The notes: generated from the letters alone by a model not told the origin. Shown: positions 1-14,659, counted from the stretch's first letter. The stretch: 64,000 nucleotides of DNA from Ophiocordyceps camponoti-saundersi (nom. inval.) (GCA_003339415.1 PDHQ01000022.1:186001-250000), one strand, 5' to 3'. Numbers and translations: made by a program.

Positions 1-1075
1 GGCAAGGGGAAGGGATGACGGCCCGCGTGCGGATCCGTCCGGGGCCGGAGAGCCACCGGTTTCTCTTGTGCGGAAGAAGTCAAGACGAGAAAAAGGTGAG
101 GACTGCTATATGAAGCGCCGGGAAGAGACGGAGGAAGAATATTGTGCGTCCTATTTTCCTGTTATTTCATCATGTGTTGGATAAGAAGCTCGTCGGCACA
201 GCTTCGCATAGCACGCTTACAAGTCTATAGAGTGCTGCCTACCTATGTATGAACAACATATATACTCTTCCGTACGGACGTATGGAGCTCCGCTCTCTTC
301 AGGGGACACTCCCCTGTATTATAGGCGCGGACTACCCGAGCCTAATCCCCAGGTAGGCCGTAGGGGACCCAGTTCTAGGGGACCTCTCTGAGCTTCGAGT
401 GCTAGTTGTTGGATGTAACAACCCCAACAAGGGTCCTCCTCTTCCATTCTTCTCCTTCTGGCCCACCAGAGGTCTCCGCTTAACGAACCAACAATTGACG
501 CCCCCCACCGTCTGTTAAACCAACAAAAAGATCGAACGTCACCAATCTTTGTTTTGGCGGCGCTGAAGAGAAGGGGGTCAGAGACATGTAGACGATAGCC
601 GTACAGCAGGTAGTGAACCAGGTCCGCAGCACGTATGTATGTATGTATATACATACGAACGCGCACACATCAATGAAGACCGGAAAGGAAGAAGAAAACC
701 ACGGCTACCACCGAGCTACTCTCTCTCACAGTCACCAACTACCACATACGGATACAGCTCATGACACCTCTCCTCTCTACCGTTTTGTTGAGACCTCTCC
801 TTCGTGCTACCCCCAAACCTCTTAAAGACCCGGCGCAGAGAGTTTTGCCGTGCAGACATTGACTTTTCATCTGGCGTTCCAGCCCATCTACCCTTACAGT
901 TACAGAGAAACAATACTGCCTCATCGACAGGCACATCCTCCCCTTCCATTCCGTACGACCTCTCTCCAGAACGTACAATGTGCTGTACAGACATGAGCCG
1001 CCTGCCCGCATTGCCGGCACAAAGCGGAGTGACACAGATATTGTATAGTTCGTCAACAACACGAGAGTTGGCATC
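1..1075. other. non-coding region downstream of citrate synthase
   Basis: No supportable gene was found here. Open frames on both strands are short, overlap one another and show no recognisable protein signature. The part next to 1076 is the 3' flank of citrate synthase. Short TATG/CATA-type microsatellite runs are visible around 630-660. Confidence 0.6.
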
Positions 1076-2709
1076 TCACAACTTCTTGCAAATCTCAATC
1101 CACTTGGCCGTAGAAAACGACTTCGGCCGCTCAATCGGCGCTCCAAAAGCCCGGTCCAGAATCAGCTGCGGCAGCACGCCGATAGCGCGCGACACTCCAA
1201 ACAGGACCGTGTAATAGTTGGCCTCGGTCAAGCCGTAGTGCTGTAGCAACACGCCCGAGTGCGCGTCCACGTTGGGGTAAGGGTTCTTGGTCTTGCCGTG
1301 CTCCGTCAATACTCCAGGCGCAATCTTATACACCTGGCTGACCAGCTTGAACATGGCATCATCGGCCATTTTCTCTGCAGCACCGCCTCGTTAGCATGGA
1401 CAACTATGGTAGATGTATGGAAAAGACATTGACGGACCGAGGGCGAATTCTCGCTGAGCCATGTACCGAGGGTCCGTCTTGCGAAGAACGGCATGGCCGT
1501 AGCCGGGCACGACGCGGCCTGACCGCAGCGTTGACCACAGGTAGTCGGTGATAGCCTTGTCGCTCAGGTCGTCGCCAACCGACTTTTTCATCTCCGTCAA
1601 CCAGTTGAGGACCTCCTGGTTAGCTAGACCGTGCAGAGGGCCCGCGAGACCATTGAGCCCGGCAGCCAGCGATAGGTAGGGCGAGCTGAGGGCGCTGCCG
1701 ACGAGGTGCGTCGTATGCGCGCTGACATTGCCGCCCTCGTGGTCCGTGTGAATCGTCAGATAGAGACGCAGGAGCTCGACAAAGTCGGCATTGTCGCCAA
1801 AGCCGAGCTGGTTGGCAAAATTGAACGAGTAGTCCTTGTCGGCCTGGACAGGTGCCACCTTGCCGCCCTTGAAGACGTTCTGGTAAATGCGCGCCGCAAT
1901 ATTGGGCAGCTTGGCAATCAAGTCCATCGAATCCTCAAACGTATAGCCCCAGTAGTCCTTCTTGTTAATACCCTTGGCGTACGCCTTGGCAAAGGTCGAC
2001 GTGTGTTCCAATGCCGTCACGGCCAGCGAAAACTGAGCCATGGGATGGAGATCGGTTGGGCAGTGGTCGATGAGCTCCTCGACGAACTTGGGAACGGTTG
2101 AGCGGGCAGCCCATTCAGCCGATAGGTCGCGCACTTGTTTCTCGCTTGGCACCTCGCCCGTAAGGAGCAGCCAGAACAGGCCTGGATGAAAAGTGTCAAC
2201 ACCTCGGCCGCCGACCAAAGGTAGAAAGGCTTACCCTCGGGCAGAGGCTCCTTGCCGCCGGGAGCCTTGGGCAGAAGTTTCTGGCACTCGGGGATCGTCT
2301 TGCCGCGGAAGCGAATGCCCTCTTCGGCGTCGAGAACAGAGCCCTCCCAGACGAGGCACTTGATACCGCGGGCTCCTCCATAGACCTGGTCGAGAGTGAC
2401 CTTGTCGACGACCTTGGAGCCGCTCTCTCTGCCGCACAAGTCAGCACGGCAAAGCTATATCGCTCCATTGGAGACGGTGACACCGACTGTCGAAGCTTCT
2501 TGATCTGCTCAACCTTTTCCGGTAGCAGCTCGGCGAGGCGCTCCTTGAGCGTCTAGTAGTAGGCAGGTTAGCGAACTCGGTCGCAAATCAGCAGTGTCCG
2601 GCTGGCTGACCTGGGTCTTGGCCGAGTAGCATCGCACGGCGTTCCAGGTGGCCGTGCGACCGCCTAGGGCCCGTAGAGCAGGATTGCTGAGGCGGACGAT
2701 GGAGGCCAT
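1076..2709 (-). CDS. cit1: citrate synthase, mitochondrial (466 aa, 5 exons)
   Basis: Condenses acetyl-CoA with oxaloacetate to give citrate, the entry step of the TCA cycle in the mitochondrial matrix. Exons on the minus strand are 2709-2611, 2552-2488, 2428-2235, 2181-1438 and 1374-1076; the four introns (58, 59, 53 and 63 nt) have GT-AG ends, and the joined frame gives 466 codons plus TGA, the usual length for fungal enzymes. The N-terminus ([17 protein letters not shown]...) is basic and serine-rich without acidic residues, as expected for a matrix-targeting presequence. The three catalytic residues lie in recognisable motifs: His in [11 protein letters not shown], His in [16 protein letters not shown] and Asp in [14 protein letters not shown]. 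The C-terminus ends in KKL, which is not a good peroxisomal PTS1, so I prefer the mitochondrial isoform over a peroxisomal or methylcitrate synthase paralogue. Confidence 0.95.
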
Positions 2710-3443
2710 TTTTGTGCTGATCAGAAGCTCTAGCGGAGGAGGAGGAGGGGGAAGGAAGAAGGAGGAGGAGAAGGAAAGGGGCGAAGGATTAAAAAGGGCG
2801 GGGGGAGGGGGGGAGTGGAGTATTATAGGAGGCACCTGGAGATGGGGAAAACGAGGTCACAAGGCGGACGGAAAATATTCGTAGGAATCTCTCTCTGCGA
2901 GCTTCGACGGAGAGAGGGAGAGTAAGACAGGGGTGTTATCGGAGCTCGGCTTCGGATACGAAGTACAAGGAGCAAGGTACTGCCCGCGGACTACGGATTA
3001 CTCATCCGTGGTAGGGCGGGAAAATAGGGGGCCAGCACCGTTTGAATGGTGAGGGGATAGGTGGCCCAAACGTGATAGTATCATGCTATCATTCCTACCT
3101 CTACGGAAAGCACTATCTGACTCATGTATGTATGTACTAGAATGTAACGTCGTGTGATTCTATACCTACATGATAAGACTTTGTGGAAAGTCTTCAGAAG
3201 AGCTTTATAGAAGAAGCATAATAGGTATATCCGTAGTATGTACGGATACTACTTTAAGGTTTATAATGCTAACCTGCCTAGATAGTATATAGGTAATCTT
3301 TTAACATTGAAATAACAAGTTCTATAACTATCAGCATACATAGGTGTGTATATGTTAATAATGTTATTAGAAAAAACTATATATATAAATATATATATCC
3401 CGTACATACATGCATACCTAACTAGTACTAGGTAGGTACCTAC
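2710..3443. other. upstream region of citrate synthase up to the RIP element
   Basis: This is the 5' flank of citrate synthase. It begins with a purine-rich tract on the plus strand (2730-2825), which is a CT-rich leader on the gene's strand. From about 3100 to 3440 it is A+T-rich, with ATGT/TACATA microsatellites, but it still contains CA and TG dinucleotides, so it is not RIP-mutated. No gene seen. Confidence 0.6.
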
Positions 3444-3481
3444 GCGCGGGGGGGGGGGGTTTTAGATAGGGGGTCTAGATA
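3444..3481 (+). repeat. left terminal inverted repeat of the 12.4 kb element
   Basis: Pairs with the right repeat (15782-15819) over 38 positions with three differences. Two of the differences are transitions in which the left copy has A or T where the right has G or C, so the left copy looks more RIP-mutated than the right one. It carries a run of twelve G followed by TTTT. Confidence 0.8.
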
Positions 3482-5942
3482 CTTTTATCTAGAGTAATAT
3501 CTAATAAGTGGGGCTAGATAGCTAGCAAGGAGGGGTAGTAACTAATTAGGCGTGCCGATTCCTATTAAGGACGTACCGAATCCTATTAAGGGCCTTTAAA
3601 GGTATAAATACCTTAGATAAGATTTTAGCTATTAGGCTATAAATTATATCTAACTCCTAAGTGCTATCTACGCTATTAGATTAATATTAGAAGCCCTTAA
3701 GACTTATTATTTAGTAATAGCTATTAAGGTATTAATAGCTAGTAAATAGCCTAATAAGATATTAGCTAAAAAAATCTTATATAGATATTAGATATAAATT
3801 TTACGTAATTAAATCCTATCGCGCTATTCGAGCGCTATTTAACCTTAACTTTATATAGCTCTTAATATATATTTATTCTTAATACCTTATAGCCCCTCTT
3901 AATAGCTTATTAATATTAGATACTTTATAGATAGTATATTATAAGAAAACTCTTTATAGATAGTTATTTTTCTATATCGAGGTACGAATATTATTACCTA
4001 CGCTACTAGCTTAAACCTTATATCGAGCGAAAGACGTTTCTAGCTATATTTTTTATTACCCCCTATTAACGCCCTCCTTATAAGCGTTAGATAGTAAGAT
4101 CCTATACCCGTAGAATAAGAAGCGAAAAACCCGTAAGTAAATATCTTATTCTACTCTATCTTAGTCCTAGTCCTAAGCCTATCCTAATCTTAATCTTATC
4201 TTATATTAAATCTTATCCTTATAAGCTTATAGTTCCGCCGGAAAGTAAGACTATAAAGCGCCGGCCTCTATACTATTAGATAAATCGGTATTATTTATAG
4301 CCTTCTATATCTTAAGAGCGTTAGTAATTCGTATAATATTATTAGATAGTTCGGGATTATTTTTAAGAAATATCTTATTTAAGTTACCTAATTATCGTAA
4401 ATAATCGTTAATAGATATTAGAGGCGGAGTAAGCTAGCTAAATTACTTAATTTCTTCTTTAGCTTATAAATATATACTAATAACCTTATTATAGATATAG
4501 TAATAAAAGCTAAAAAGTAAATTATAAGTTTCGCTATCGGCTATAACTTTATCGAGGTTAGCTTCGCTAATAATTTATAGTTATTTAAAGTAGAGCACGC
4601 TATTAGCGTAAACCTTATATATTATAAACGTATTAACGGTTTTATAAAAACTTAGGAGTTTAATATCCTTATTAGGAAAGATACCCCCTATTATTATAAG
4701 CTATAACTTTATTATAATCTTTTATTTAGGTATATTCTTAATATTAGCGCGTAGTAATAGGATTCGGTAATAGTAAGTAAGGTACTAATTAAGAAGTATC
4801 TAAACTATTACGGAGGTTAGCTAAGTATCGTAATTATTAATATCGAAGGGCTTAATAGTACTATTTCTAAAACCTTTAAAGCGAATTAGTTTAGCGTCTA
4901 TAGATAATAGTTTCTTCTAAAAGTCTAAAAGTAATAGTATAAGTTAGCTAGTTTCGATAAGTACCTTAAGAAAAATATATAAGTTAATAAGAGTCTCTAT
5001 AATCTAGAAACTTATCGCTATTATAATATCTAAGTTAGAATCCTACTTAGGTATATTTAATTAGGTACTATTATCTCCTTTAAGTATAGGCTTTTTTATA
5101 AACTTATCTTTTCGGCCGCTTAACTTAATTATAGCTAAGCTATACTCGCCGTCGCTTAAAGTACCTAAACCGTATAAGCGATTACGAAATAATATAGTAA
5201 TAATAGAAAGATAGTATTTACTTATCTCTCCTAAATACTCTTCGTTTAGGGTATCGTCGATAGTAATTTACTTCCCTTTTCCTTTCGCCCGTTTTCTCTT
5301 ATGCTAGCGCTAAGATAATGAATTTTTAGCCGACGAGGTTTAGTACTTTAAGCCGGCGGCTTAACTAGACTTAGCCTAGCTTAATAAGATCTATTTCTAG
5401 CTTAAGGTTTTCTATTTGCCTTTTTTCGTTACCGTGCGCTAGCCTTCTAGAACTATCCTACTATTATATTTCTTATTAAATACCTAAAAAGTCTATGCGC
5501 GGTTTCCTTTAAGCGTTACGACTTTAAATTCTTTATCGGCTAGCGTTCTAAAATCTCGCGTAGTATAGCGAAGGAATCTAGCGTATAAAGGATAAGTATT
5601 AGCAAAACTAGTCTATTTAGTCGGTAAATATTCCTCGTTAAGATCTTTTATCCTAAGAAGCGCTCCTAAAAATTATACTAAAGTAGGGCCTTTAAATATA
5701 TCGCTTATGCCCTCTTAATATACCTTCTTAAAGGATTTATAGTAACTATCGCTTACGGTAAAATACTAATATATAGCTTTCTTAGGAGGTATCTAGATAT
5801 CTATTAATATAAGTTTGCGAAAAAAGGGAAGGAAATTATAAGGCGTAGGACGCGTAAAGCGATAAATAAAACCTAAGCTTAGGAGAATCTATACTAGATA
5901 TTAGGGGCTAAAGATCGGGTAATATTACCTTCGAGTAGGAAT

Positions 5943-5946
5943 TTTT

Positions 5947-5983
<37 letters not shown>

Positions 5984-6142
5984 TTTTATTTTTATTTTGT
6001 GTTATCTTTTTTATTTTTCGAAATTTTTTTTTTTTTAGTATTTTTTTTGTTAATTTTTTTTTGGNNNNNNNNNNTGGGGGGGGGGGGTGTGGTGTGGGGG
6101 GGGGGGGGGGGGGTTGTGGGGGGGGGGGGGGGGGGGGGGGGG
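5943..6142. other. assembly gap (N run) flanked by homopolymer G
   Basis: Ten N occupy 6065-6074. To the left lie a ~40-G run and T-rich low-complexity sequence; to the right lie G runs interrupted by single T, ending near 6142. The flanking bases look like low-quality or dark-cycle sequence rather than real DNA. A fixed-length N run implies that the true distance between the sides is unknown. Confidence 0.9.
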
Positions 6143-6959
6143 CGCTAGGATTTTATAGTTAATAGTCGCTAGATACTATTCTATTATCGAGATTTTTTAT
6201 CGTTAAGATTTTTCGTCGTTAATCTTTTTCGGCGGTATCGCTAGATCTTTTAGCGTTAATATCTTTCTTAGTATCACTAGCTGCTAGATAAGCGAGATTT
6301 ATTTTAGCCTTATTATATAGGATATATCGTAGAAGCCTCGTTTAAACCGTAGTAGTAAAGTTATCGGGTAAAAGAGGAAATTTTAAAGTAGGAGGGAAAT
6401 TTAAAGCTAGAGGAAAAAGCCTAAAAGTGGTAATAGGCTAAGTTAAGTCGAACTACTAATATCTTTATAGTAGTAATATCTAGATAGTAATTACGCGTCT
6501 GCGAAATAAGGGTAGTAGAATAAATAGCACGATTTTATTCTATAAGTATTAGATATAAGTTAAACGAAAACGATAAAGATATACGGGTAGGCAAAATATA
6601 TATTTATCTTACTAAAATACCTAATTACTTAAATAACGAGCTTATTTATAAGAGGTTTGCGAAAAAATATTATATTTAAACTATAATATACCTAAGGCGG
6701 CTTAGTAAAAGTCTCTATTAAACTATAAATACCTAACCCGTATACTATTACGCGAAATAGTATACTAAATATATAAATATATTATCCGCCTCTTAATTTA
6801 GTAATACGGTAACTATATATCTACTAGCTATATGCTAAATAATATAAAAATACTATATCTAAAGCTTAGTAATATATTATATATATAGTACTAACCTTAT
6901 AAGCTATTACTATTCCTTTCTAATTTATTATTACTATATTAACCGTTATAGTTAGACCT

Positions 6960-7195
6960 ATATCGGTAGTTATAGTCGGACGTATATTAACCTCCGCCGC
7001 TATCTTAATCGTTGCCGCCGCTATCTCGCCTGTTATTACTATCGCTATCTAGCCGGTAATTATAGTTTTTATTACTATCTCTCCCGTCGCCGCCGCTATC
7101 TCGCCTATTATTACTATCTAGCTAGTTATTATTACTATATCGTATATAGTTATCGCTATCTCGCCCGTTATTACTATCGCTATCGTTACTAGTAA
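6960..7195. repeat. degenerate minisatellite array 1 in the RIP element
   Basis: Repeated TATCTCGCC, TTATTACTATCGC and CCGCCGCTATC blocks occur in tandem. The repeats are degenerate but keep lengths that are mostly multiples of three, as expected for a former low-complexity coding region (Asp/Ser/Arg-rich if read on the minus strand). Confidence 0.55.
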
Positions 7196-10100
7196 GATTA
7201 TCGTAATAAGGCTCTAAAAACCTTACGCCTTATCTATCTTACGAGCTAGGTAAGTTATCTTACGAGCTAGGCAAGTCGCTAGCTAAAGTTCTACCTAGGT
7301 CTTAGAAGTCCGGGATAAATAGCGTAATATCCGTATAGGACTTATCCTTCTACTTCCTTAGCTTAACGAGGGCTTATAGTATAAAGGTAAGATTCCTAAG
7401 TTCGGGGATAAACTTAGTAAGGTTAGGGTCTTGCGATATCGTACGTATATATCTTTATATAGCTTAAAAGGTAATATCGTATTTCGCCGCTAAATAGCTA
7501 CTATCTACGTTATCTTAGTAAAGCTTAATCTTAGTACTAATATTATAATATATAACTAATAGCGGATTAGAATATTATTTCGTAAATAGGAGGGTTACGT
7601 ATTATAATATTAGCGAGTAATATTAGCACTCGACTCCTTAATATCGATCTTATCCCTAATAAAATCGAAAATACTAATAAAGGTATCGATATTAAATAAT
7701 TTAGTTAGAGCTTATTAAATTACTAGTAGGTTACTTAGCTATTATAGGTAGAAGTCCCGTTTACGAAGTTTACGAATATATTCCTAGTAGATATAAGTAA
7801 TAATATAATATAGTAACTTATAGTCTTTTATTTACCTAAAAGCGCCTAAAGGCGCGAGACCTTTAGGTATTAACGTTATTCGCCGCCTTTATTATAGCTA
7901 TCTTTATTAGATTACGATAACTATAGCCTCGGATATATATAAAGTAAAATTAGATAGTAAGGTATTAAAGGTTACGATTAAGATAGTAAAGTATAAAGAC
8001 CTTTATACTTATCTTAAGATTATTAAATAGGATTTTTAAGTCTACTATATATAAGTCTAAGTTATCTCGTAATTATCGATTAGCTTACTAGGCTTTTGCG
8101 AAAAACTCTACTATATTACCGCCCGTCTTTACTATAATATACTTCTACGAAATATATTAGTTTAATTACCTATAATCTACGGTAAGGGCGTACCTAGGCA
8201 TAGTTAAAGAACTCGGCCTATAACTCTCCGTTATTTAGCCGAATATCTATATCGCCCTATAGCTTAGGGTTAATTTTATTTACGCTATCGTTATCTTCGA
8301 AATTATCGTTAAATAAATCTAATACGATATTAAGTACCGGTTATTATAATCTCGGGCTTAGGCGTTATAAGCTTAGGCGTTTCGGGCTCGGGCGTCGTAA
8401 ACTCGGATATCGTAGACTCGGGCGTCGCGGGCTTAGGCGCCTCTACCTAGTATATTTAATAGTATTTTTAGCTATATTTTTCTAGCTACGAGACGACTCT
8501 ACTTATCTAGGATATCTAGTCTTATTTTTCGGCGGCGCTCTACGCTTCTATATACTAGTATTTATCTTATCTAGACTACCCGTAAGATTATTATTAGATT
8601 TATCTCTTAGTCGCGGTCGCTTAAAACTAAGGTTTACGTTACCTTTTTACTACTAAGAGGGTTATTACTCGGTTATTATAATAGATAATAAGCTACTAAA
8701 TAAAAGATTTAGCTAAGAAAGGGTTTAAAGCGAAGATAGTAAGCGAAATAATATAATAGCGATTTTCCCTCTAATATAACGATAAATAAGAAAGAGATAG
8801 GTAAGTAAACTACTAAGGGATAAAAGGTAAGGGGATATAAAGTAACTAAGTAACGTCGACCTAGGCTAGCCTTAGGGGATTTTAAGAGCTAAAAAAAATA
8901 GGGTTTTTTTCCCGCTACTAATTACTAATATAGCACGCGGTAAATAAGTTTACCGGCTATTCTAATTTAGCTAGCGCGATAATCTAATTATTAAGTTCGC
9001 TATATTTATCGTATAAAGTTAGAGGCGTAAGAGAGCTAAGAGAGAAAGGGACGCTAGTAGCTATAAAGGAGAGATATAATATAAGTATAAGTTACCCTAA
9101 ATACGAAATATAAGCGAATATAATACCGCGGGGAATAAGGGTCTCGAAGATAACTTTTTCGGGGATTTGCTAAACGCCGAGTATTAAGGTCTACGAAATA
9201 CCCTTATTATACTAATATACTAGCGCTATAATAACTTAATAAGTTAGCTTAATAATATTAGCCTTAGTATAGCGAATATAGATAATTTCGTAAACTTTTT
9301 ACTAGTTATCGAATAAGAAGAAATTACCTAAGAGTAGGGGGCTATTTAAGGATAAACTATTAGATATAACGTAGGCGATATAATTAAAAGGGTAAATTAT
9401 ATTCTACGAAAAGCCCTAGCGATTATAGATAAGGATTTACTAGCTATAAATACCTTTACCTTAAACTTAAGAGCGATAAGTTATAACTTAAGTGCCGCTA
9501 AAAAATAAGAGATAGGTTTATAGAATAGACTTAATATAATATTACTTAGTAATCCTATCTTAGAACTAGTACCTTATATTTTTAATAACGATAAAGAGTT
9601 AGCGGTAGAATCTAAAAGTAACTTAGCTTTAGATAACCTAGCTAGTAAAGTATTTAAGGATCTTTTATCCGCTTCTTAACTTTCGCCTATTATATTTTAT
9701 CTTAATTAGAATAATCTTATTCCCCCCCTAAATATTTAAGTTAAAGATACTACTAGCTTAGACTATAAAGTTACTATTTCGCTATTAGGGCTATCTCTAT
9801 TACTATTCCTTACTACCTTAATATTTTAGGAGTAGTAAAATAAAGTATCTCGCTACGGTTATCGTAAATTATATAAAGTACTTAGCCTTATAGGTAATAT
9901 TACTAAGCTTAGATAAATCCTATATTATAAGGATATCTTAAAGAATAAGTTTAAGAAAAGCTTACCGCTAATTCCTTTTTATTACCGGATATTATAACTA
10001 GATTTAGCTATCTTACCGTTAAGAAGCAAACTTATAAAGGACTTACTAGTATTTAATATAAAAGATATCCTTAAGGTTTTCCTTAGTTTAAGTTCGAACC

Positions 10101-13100
10101 TTAGACTTATCTATTATAGTATAGTACTATTTCTAGACGATAGACTAGTTAAAGAACTATAGTAGACGAAATAGTAGGGAGAAAGTATCTGGATAACTAG
10201 TAAATACTATATTTTTAATAAGAATAAGGAACCGATTTAGCCGTTAGACTTCGTATCCTTCCTAATAGATTAAGGGGAGATAAAAACTAAATAAGTAACT
10301 TAGTACGGCCTTAACTATACTATATAAGCAAAGTAAGGTAGTTATATTAGCTAGGAGGTTTTAAGAGTTTAGGATATATATAATACTTTATTTTTTCCGG
10401 AGGATATTATATTAATTACTAGGGAAAAAGTTAAGTTTTCGTAAACCTCTCCTACGAAGTCTGAGTTAATTATTATTTACGATTCTAAATATATTATTAT
10501 ACTATCTTAGGTCTAAGGCCGCCTATTAGATATATATATCGATTTTCGCTTTAATCTTACGATACCCCCTATTCTATTAAACTACTAGTTTATAATACGT
10601 TACTTTTTCGATTAAGGGTTACGGAAATTTCGCCTAGCGCGCCTTACGATATTACTCCGAGCTAAATTAGAGATTAATTAATATAGGCGCGTATATCTTT
10701 AAGAGTATTTTATAAAACCGGAAATTATCTCGCTATTATTCTTTCTCTTTATTAATATATTTAGCTTATTTTATAATATATATCGATCTCTAATAGGTTT
10801 TTATCTAATACCTTAATTTATTAACTAAAGAATCTATAATAGAAGTAAGAGTCTAATTCCCCTTACTCTTAAACCTTTTAGCTCTAAGTTATCGGATACT
10901 CTTAAAAATTTAGACTTCTTTACTAAACTTAATCGGGGCCTAGATATAGATATTAATAGGAAGTAAGTTTTTATTTACTTATTTATCGCTAGCTTACTCG
11001 GGGATATACTATCTTAGCAAAACTTATCTAGTTATCTTAGCTTATAAGCTTAGATATTATACCGCTATTATCTTATATCGATTTCGGAGCGTCTAAACCT
11101 TAACTTTAATATTATCGAGTTTAGTTACTATTATTATTAATTTTAGCAAAATACTCGGCGAATATAAGCCTTAAGTATAAAAATATATAGATAAAAGGCG
11201 TTAAGAGATTTAAGGATTTATAGTAACTATAAACTTATAAATATACTTAGTAAGTTTCTATTACCTTATATTTACTATTAATTAAATATCTCTTAGGTAT
11301 TATATCCCCTATTATTAATATTATTCGTAGCCGGCTAATTAATATAGCTTACTCTAAGTACTAAGGGCTTACGAAACTACTTCTTAGCTTAATTTTTAAA
11401 AAGCTAGGGATACTAACTCCTACTAGCTATAGTAGTTTTATAAACCTCTTTAATTCCTTCGTATTCCCCCTCGGCTAAAAGCGTCTTTAATCTCTTACGA
11501 GATATCTAAAATTATAAAGGATATAAGAATATATACGCGGCTCTATTTTCTTACCTATTATCCTTTATATCTAGCTAAAGAGGGACTTTATTAAGTTAGA
11601 CTTTTAGATAATATTAGTATAATACGCTTTAGATTACTTTAACTATAAGAGTTTCTTATATAATACGATAAGGTTTACCTATATCGAATAGCTAACTATA
11701 ATATATTAGACTTTCGCTAGGTTAGTATTAATAATATACGGACCTTTCTTATATAATATATTTCCCGAGTTTTAAACTAAGGTAAAAGAAAGCCGGAGGG
11801 CTATATAATTTTTATTTTAGTATATCTTAACTATAATAAGAATAAAATAAGGTAATTTCCCTAAAGAAAATTCTATAAAAAAAGTTTCTATTTCTTAACT
11901 AAATTTATTAATCTTCTATTTACCTATATAGTATACTTACGAGCTTATAATACTATTAGACGATAGTATATTATAAGAATTGCTTAGATTACCGTAGCGC
12001 TATTAACTATTATCTTAATAGCTACTTTATTATCTTTCGTAGGAATAAGAGAAACCTATATATAAGGGAATAATAATAGCTAAGATAGTAAGAAAGGCCT
12101 TCTAAATATCTATATAGGACTTTATTATAAAGAGGTTATAGCTAAGTATAGAGGTTACCGTATAATATTTACGCTTCTTAGCGAAGAGAAATATAAGTAA
12201 GTTTTATTTTTAAGATCTATCGGTTTCTACCTAATTCTAACCTTTTCCCTACTAAAGAGTATAAATTAGATATTTTTTCTATAAACTTCTATAATATAGC
12301 GGCCACGTTAATAACTTAAGAGAACCTTCGTCTTACGATATCGCTTTTACTTAATAGCTATTTCTAATATCTTTACCTAAATATTTATAGAGTTTTTAAT
12401 AAAATCTCGCGTAGCTACCTAATCCTTATTCGAATATTAAACTTACGGAATAATTAGGGCGGGTATCTTTTAATAAGCGAAGCTATCCCTATCGTTAAAG
12501 ATAGCTCTTATCGCGCCCCTATTCTACTTTAATATATAAGTCTCTAGAAAACCCCTAATATATTTATTAGTATTAAGCGACTTAGCGCCCTTAAAAAGGA
12601 TTATACTTTTTTAAAGTAGGTTAAGTAAGCTTTCTAGGTAGATTTTAATATTACCGTTATCGCTAGGATAGAACGAACGCCCCTTAACTAGTAATATAAA
12701 ATTTCTTTCGTAAATAGGTAAATTTAAAGAAAATAATATATTAATATTAATAGGTACTAACTCTAAGCTTAAAAAGATAATATATAATTTACCTTTACCG
12801 TAAGCGACTTTATTATATTAAACTCTCGCTTTTATTAGATCGCGGGCTTCTTTATTTTTTAACGCGTTATATTACGATATCTATTTATCGTGCTCGATCT
12901 CTTAATACTACGCTAAATAGGCGAGAAGAAAGAGTTTATCCTAGACGTCGATATATATAAGCTTACCGGAGAGAGAATTATCGTTAGGTTACTAAGAATA
13001 TAAAAGGAGAAGATCTAGATAGTACCGCGTTTCGATAATAGTTTTCTCTTTATTAACTACGATATTTATTTTCTATAGCTTATTTATAGCTATCTTTTAT

Positions 13101-13369
13101 AGACCTATTAACCTTATTACGTTTAGTATACCTTAAAGTGCCCCGAAGCCGTATAGTATAAGCTACTATATATAGCTACTAGTAATAATTTAGTAAACCT
13201 TTTCTTATATAAGTAACTAGAGGATCTACGCTACTTATTTTTATAATACTATACTAGGCTACCTACTAGCTATAATAGTAACCTTTTATATATACTTAGA
13301 AGGCGCTATACCCCCTTCCCTTTTTTAACTTAATATTAGCTCTCTCTTCTAGAGTCTTCTAACTTAACC

Positions 13370-13695
13370 CTCCTATTATCGCTATCTCGCCGGTAGTTAT
13401 CGTTATTATCGCTATCTCGACCGTCGTTATACCTATCTTATCGGTAGTTATCGCTATCTTAACTATTATTATACCTATCTCGACTATTATAGTTATCGCT
13501 ATCTTAACCGTTATTATACCTATCTTATTAGTAGTTATCGCTACCTCGACTATCGTTATACCTATCTTATTAGTAGTTATCGCTATCTTAACTATTATAG
13601 TTATTGCTATCTCGATTATCGTAGTTATTACTATCTCGATTATTATAGTTATCGCTATCTTAACTATCGTAGTTATCGCTATCTCGACTATCGTT
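13370..13695. repeat. minisatellite array 2 (period about 21-24 bp) in the RIP element
   Basis: Many tandem copies of a unit close to TAGTTATCGCTATCTCGACT, alternating with TATACCTATCTTA variants. Differences between copies are mostly C/T and G/A transitions, consistent with RIP acting on an originally more uniform array. The vocabulary and orientation match array 1. Confidence 0.65.
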
Positions 13696-14659
13696 ATTAC
13701 CGCTAGGTATCGTAAGGCGGGTGCTTCGTCGACTAAAGGTGGTAGGTACCTAGGTATATATCTATTAAAAACCTTTCCTATATAATATATTATTACCTAT
13801 ATAACGTAGCGTTATTATACTTATATAGCACCTACCTCGACCTTTAACCGATACTAAGCCTTATAAACTTAAGAAATACTAAGTAAGTCTCCTACTAACT
13901 ATTACTCTCTATATCTACCTATATACCTATTAACTTACCTTATAAAATTACTATAGCGTTTATAAAATAAGGTTAAGATATACTCTACCTAAAATATTTA
14001 CTACTCTTATCCTATAAATAGTAGTCTTATTACGCTTACTAATTTCGTATAGGCTATACTATTAATACCTCCGCTAGCCTCTTAAGTTATTAACCGGTAA
14101 GCTATTATACTTTGCCTATATCGCTAATATATTATAAGCTTTTATATACCTAAAGCTAGCGATCTCTTAATTAGAGAGGAATTATATACCTAAGTAAATA
14201 TATTTATATATAGATTAAGAACCTTAAAGTACTATAAAAGGATTACCTTAATAGTAAGAAATAAGGTAAGTATAATATAAATCTCTCTAATAATCTATTA
14301 TAATATTACTCCGGTAAGTATTAATCTTCGGTTTTATATATAACTAACCCCTAATACTAAAGAAATATTTACTTCTTACTATTTTACCTACTAGCGGAGG
14401 TAATTAGTATATACTAGTAGGTTAGTTTAAATATCTCTTTAAGGTTTTACTAATAAGCTATTTCGATTAGTAGCGTTACTAAATTTCGTAAACGGTTATT
14501 TTACTATACTAAATAAATACCTATCCTATACGATCTCCCTCGTATAAGGTTACTTACTTATAGATAATATATTTAGATAGGAGGTAGGTAGGTATTAAGG
14601 TATATATTAAGGTAAGAATATTTAAAGAAATATATAAGCGCGTTTTAAGAGTTAACTTT

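Noticed and set aside
804..1214. Plus-strand open frame over the citrate synthase 3' end
   Set aside because: Overlaps the conserved last exon of citrate synthase on the other strand and has no recognisable product.
6960..7195. CRISPR-like array
   Set aside because: The repeats are degenerate and contiguous without unique spacers, and the host is a eukaryote; they are RIP-mutated minisatellites.
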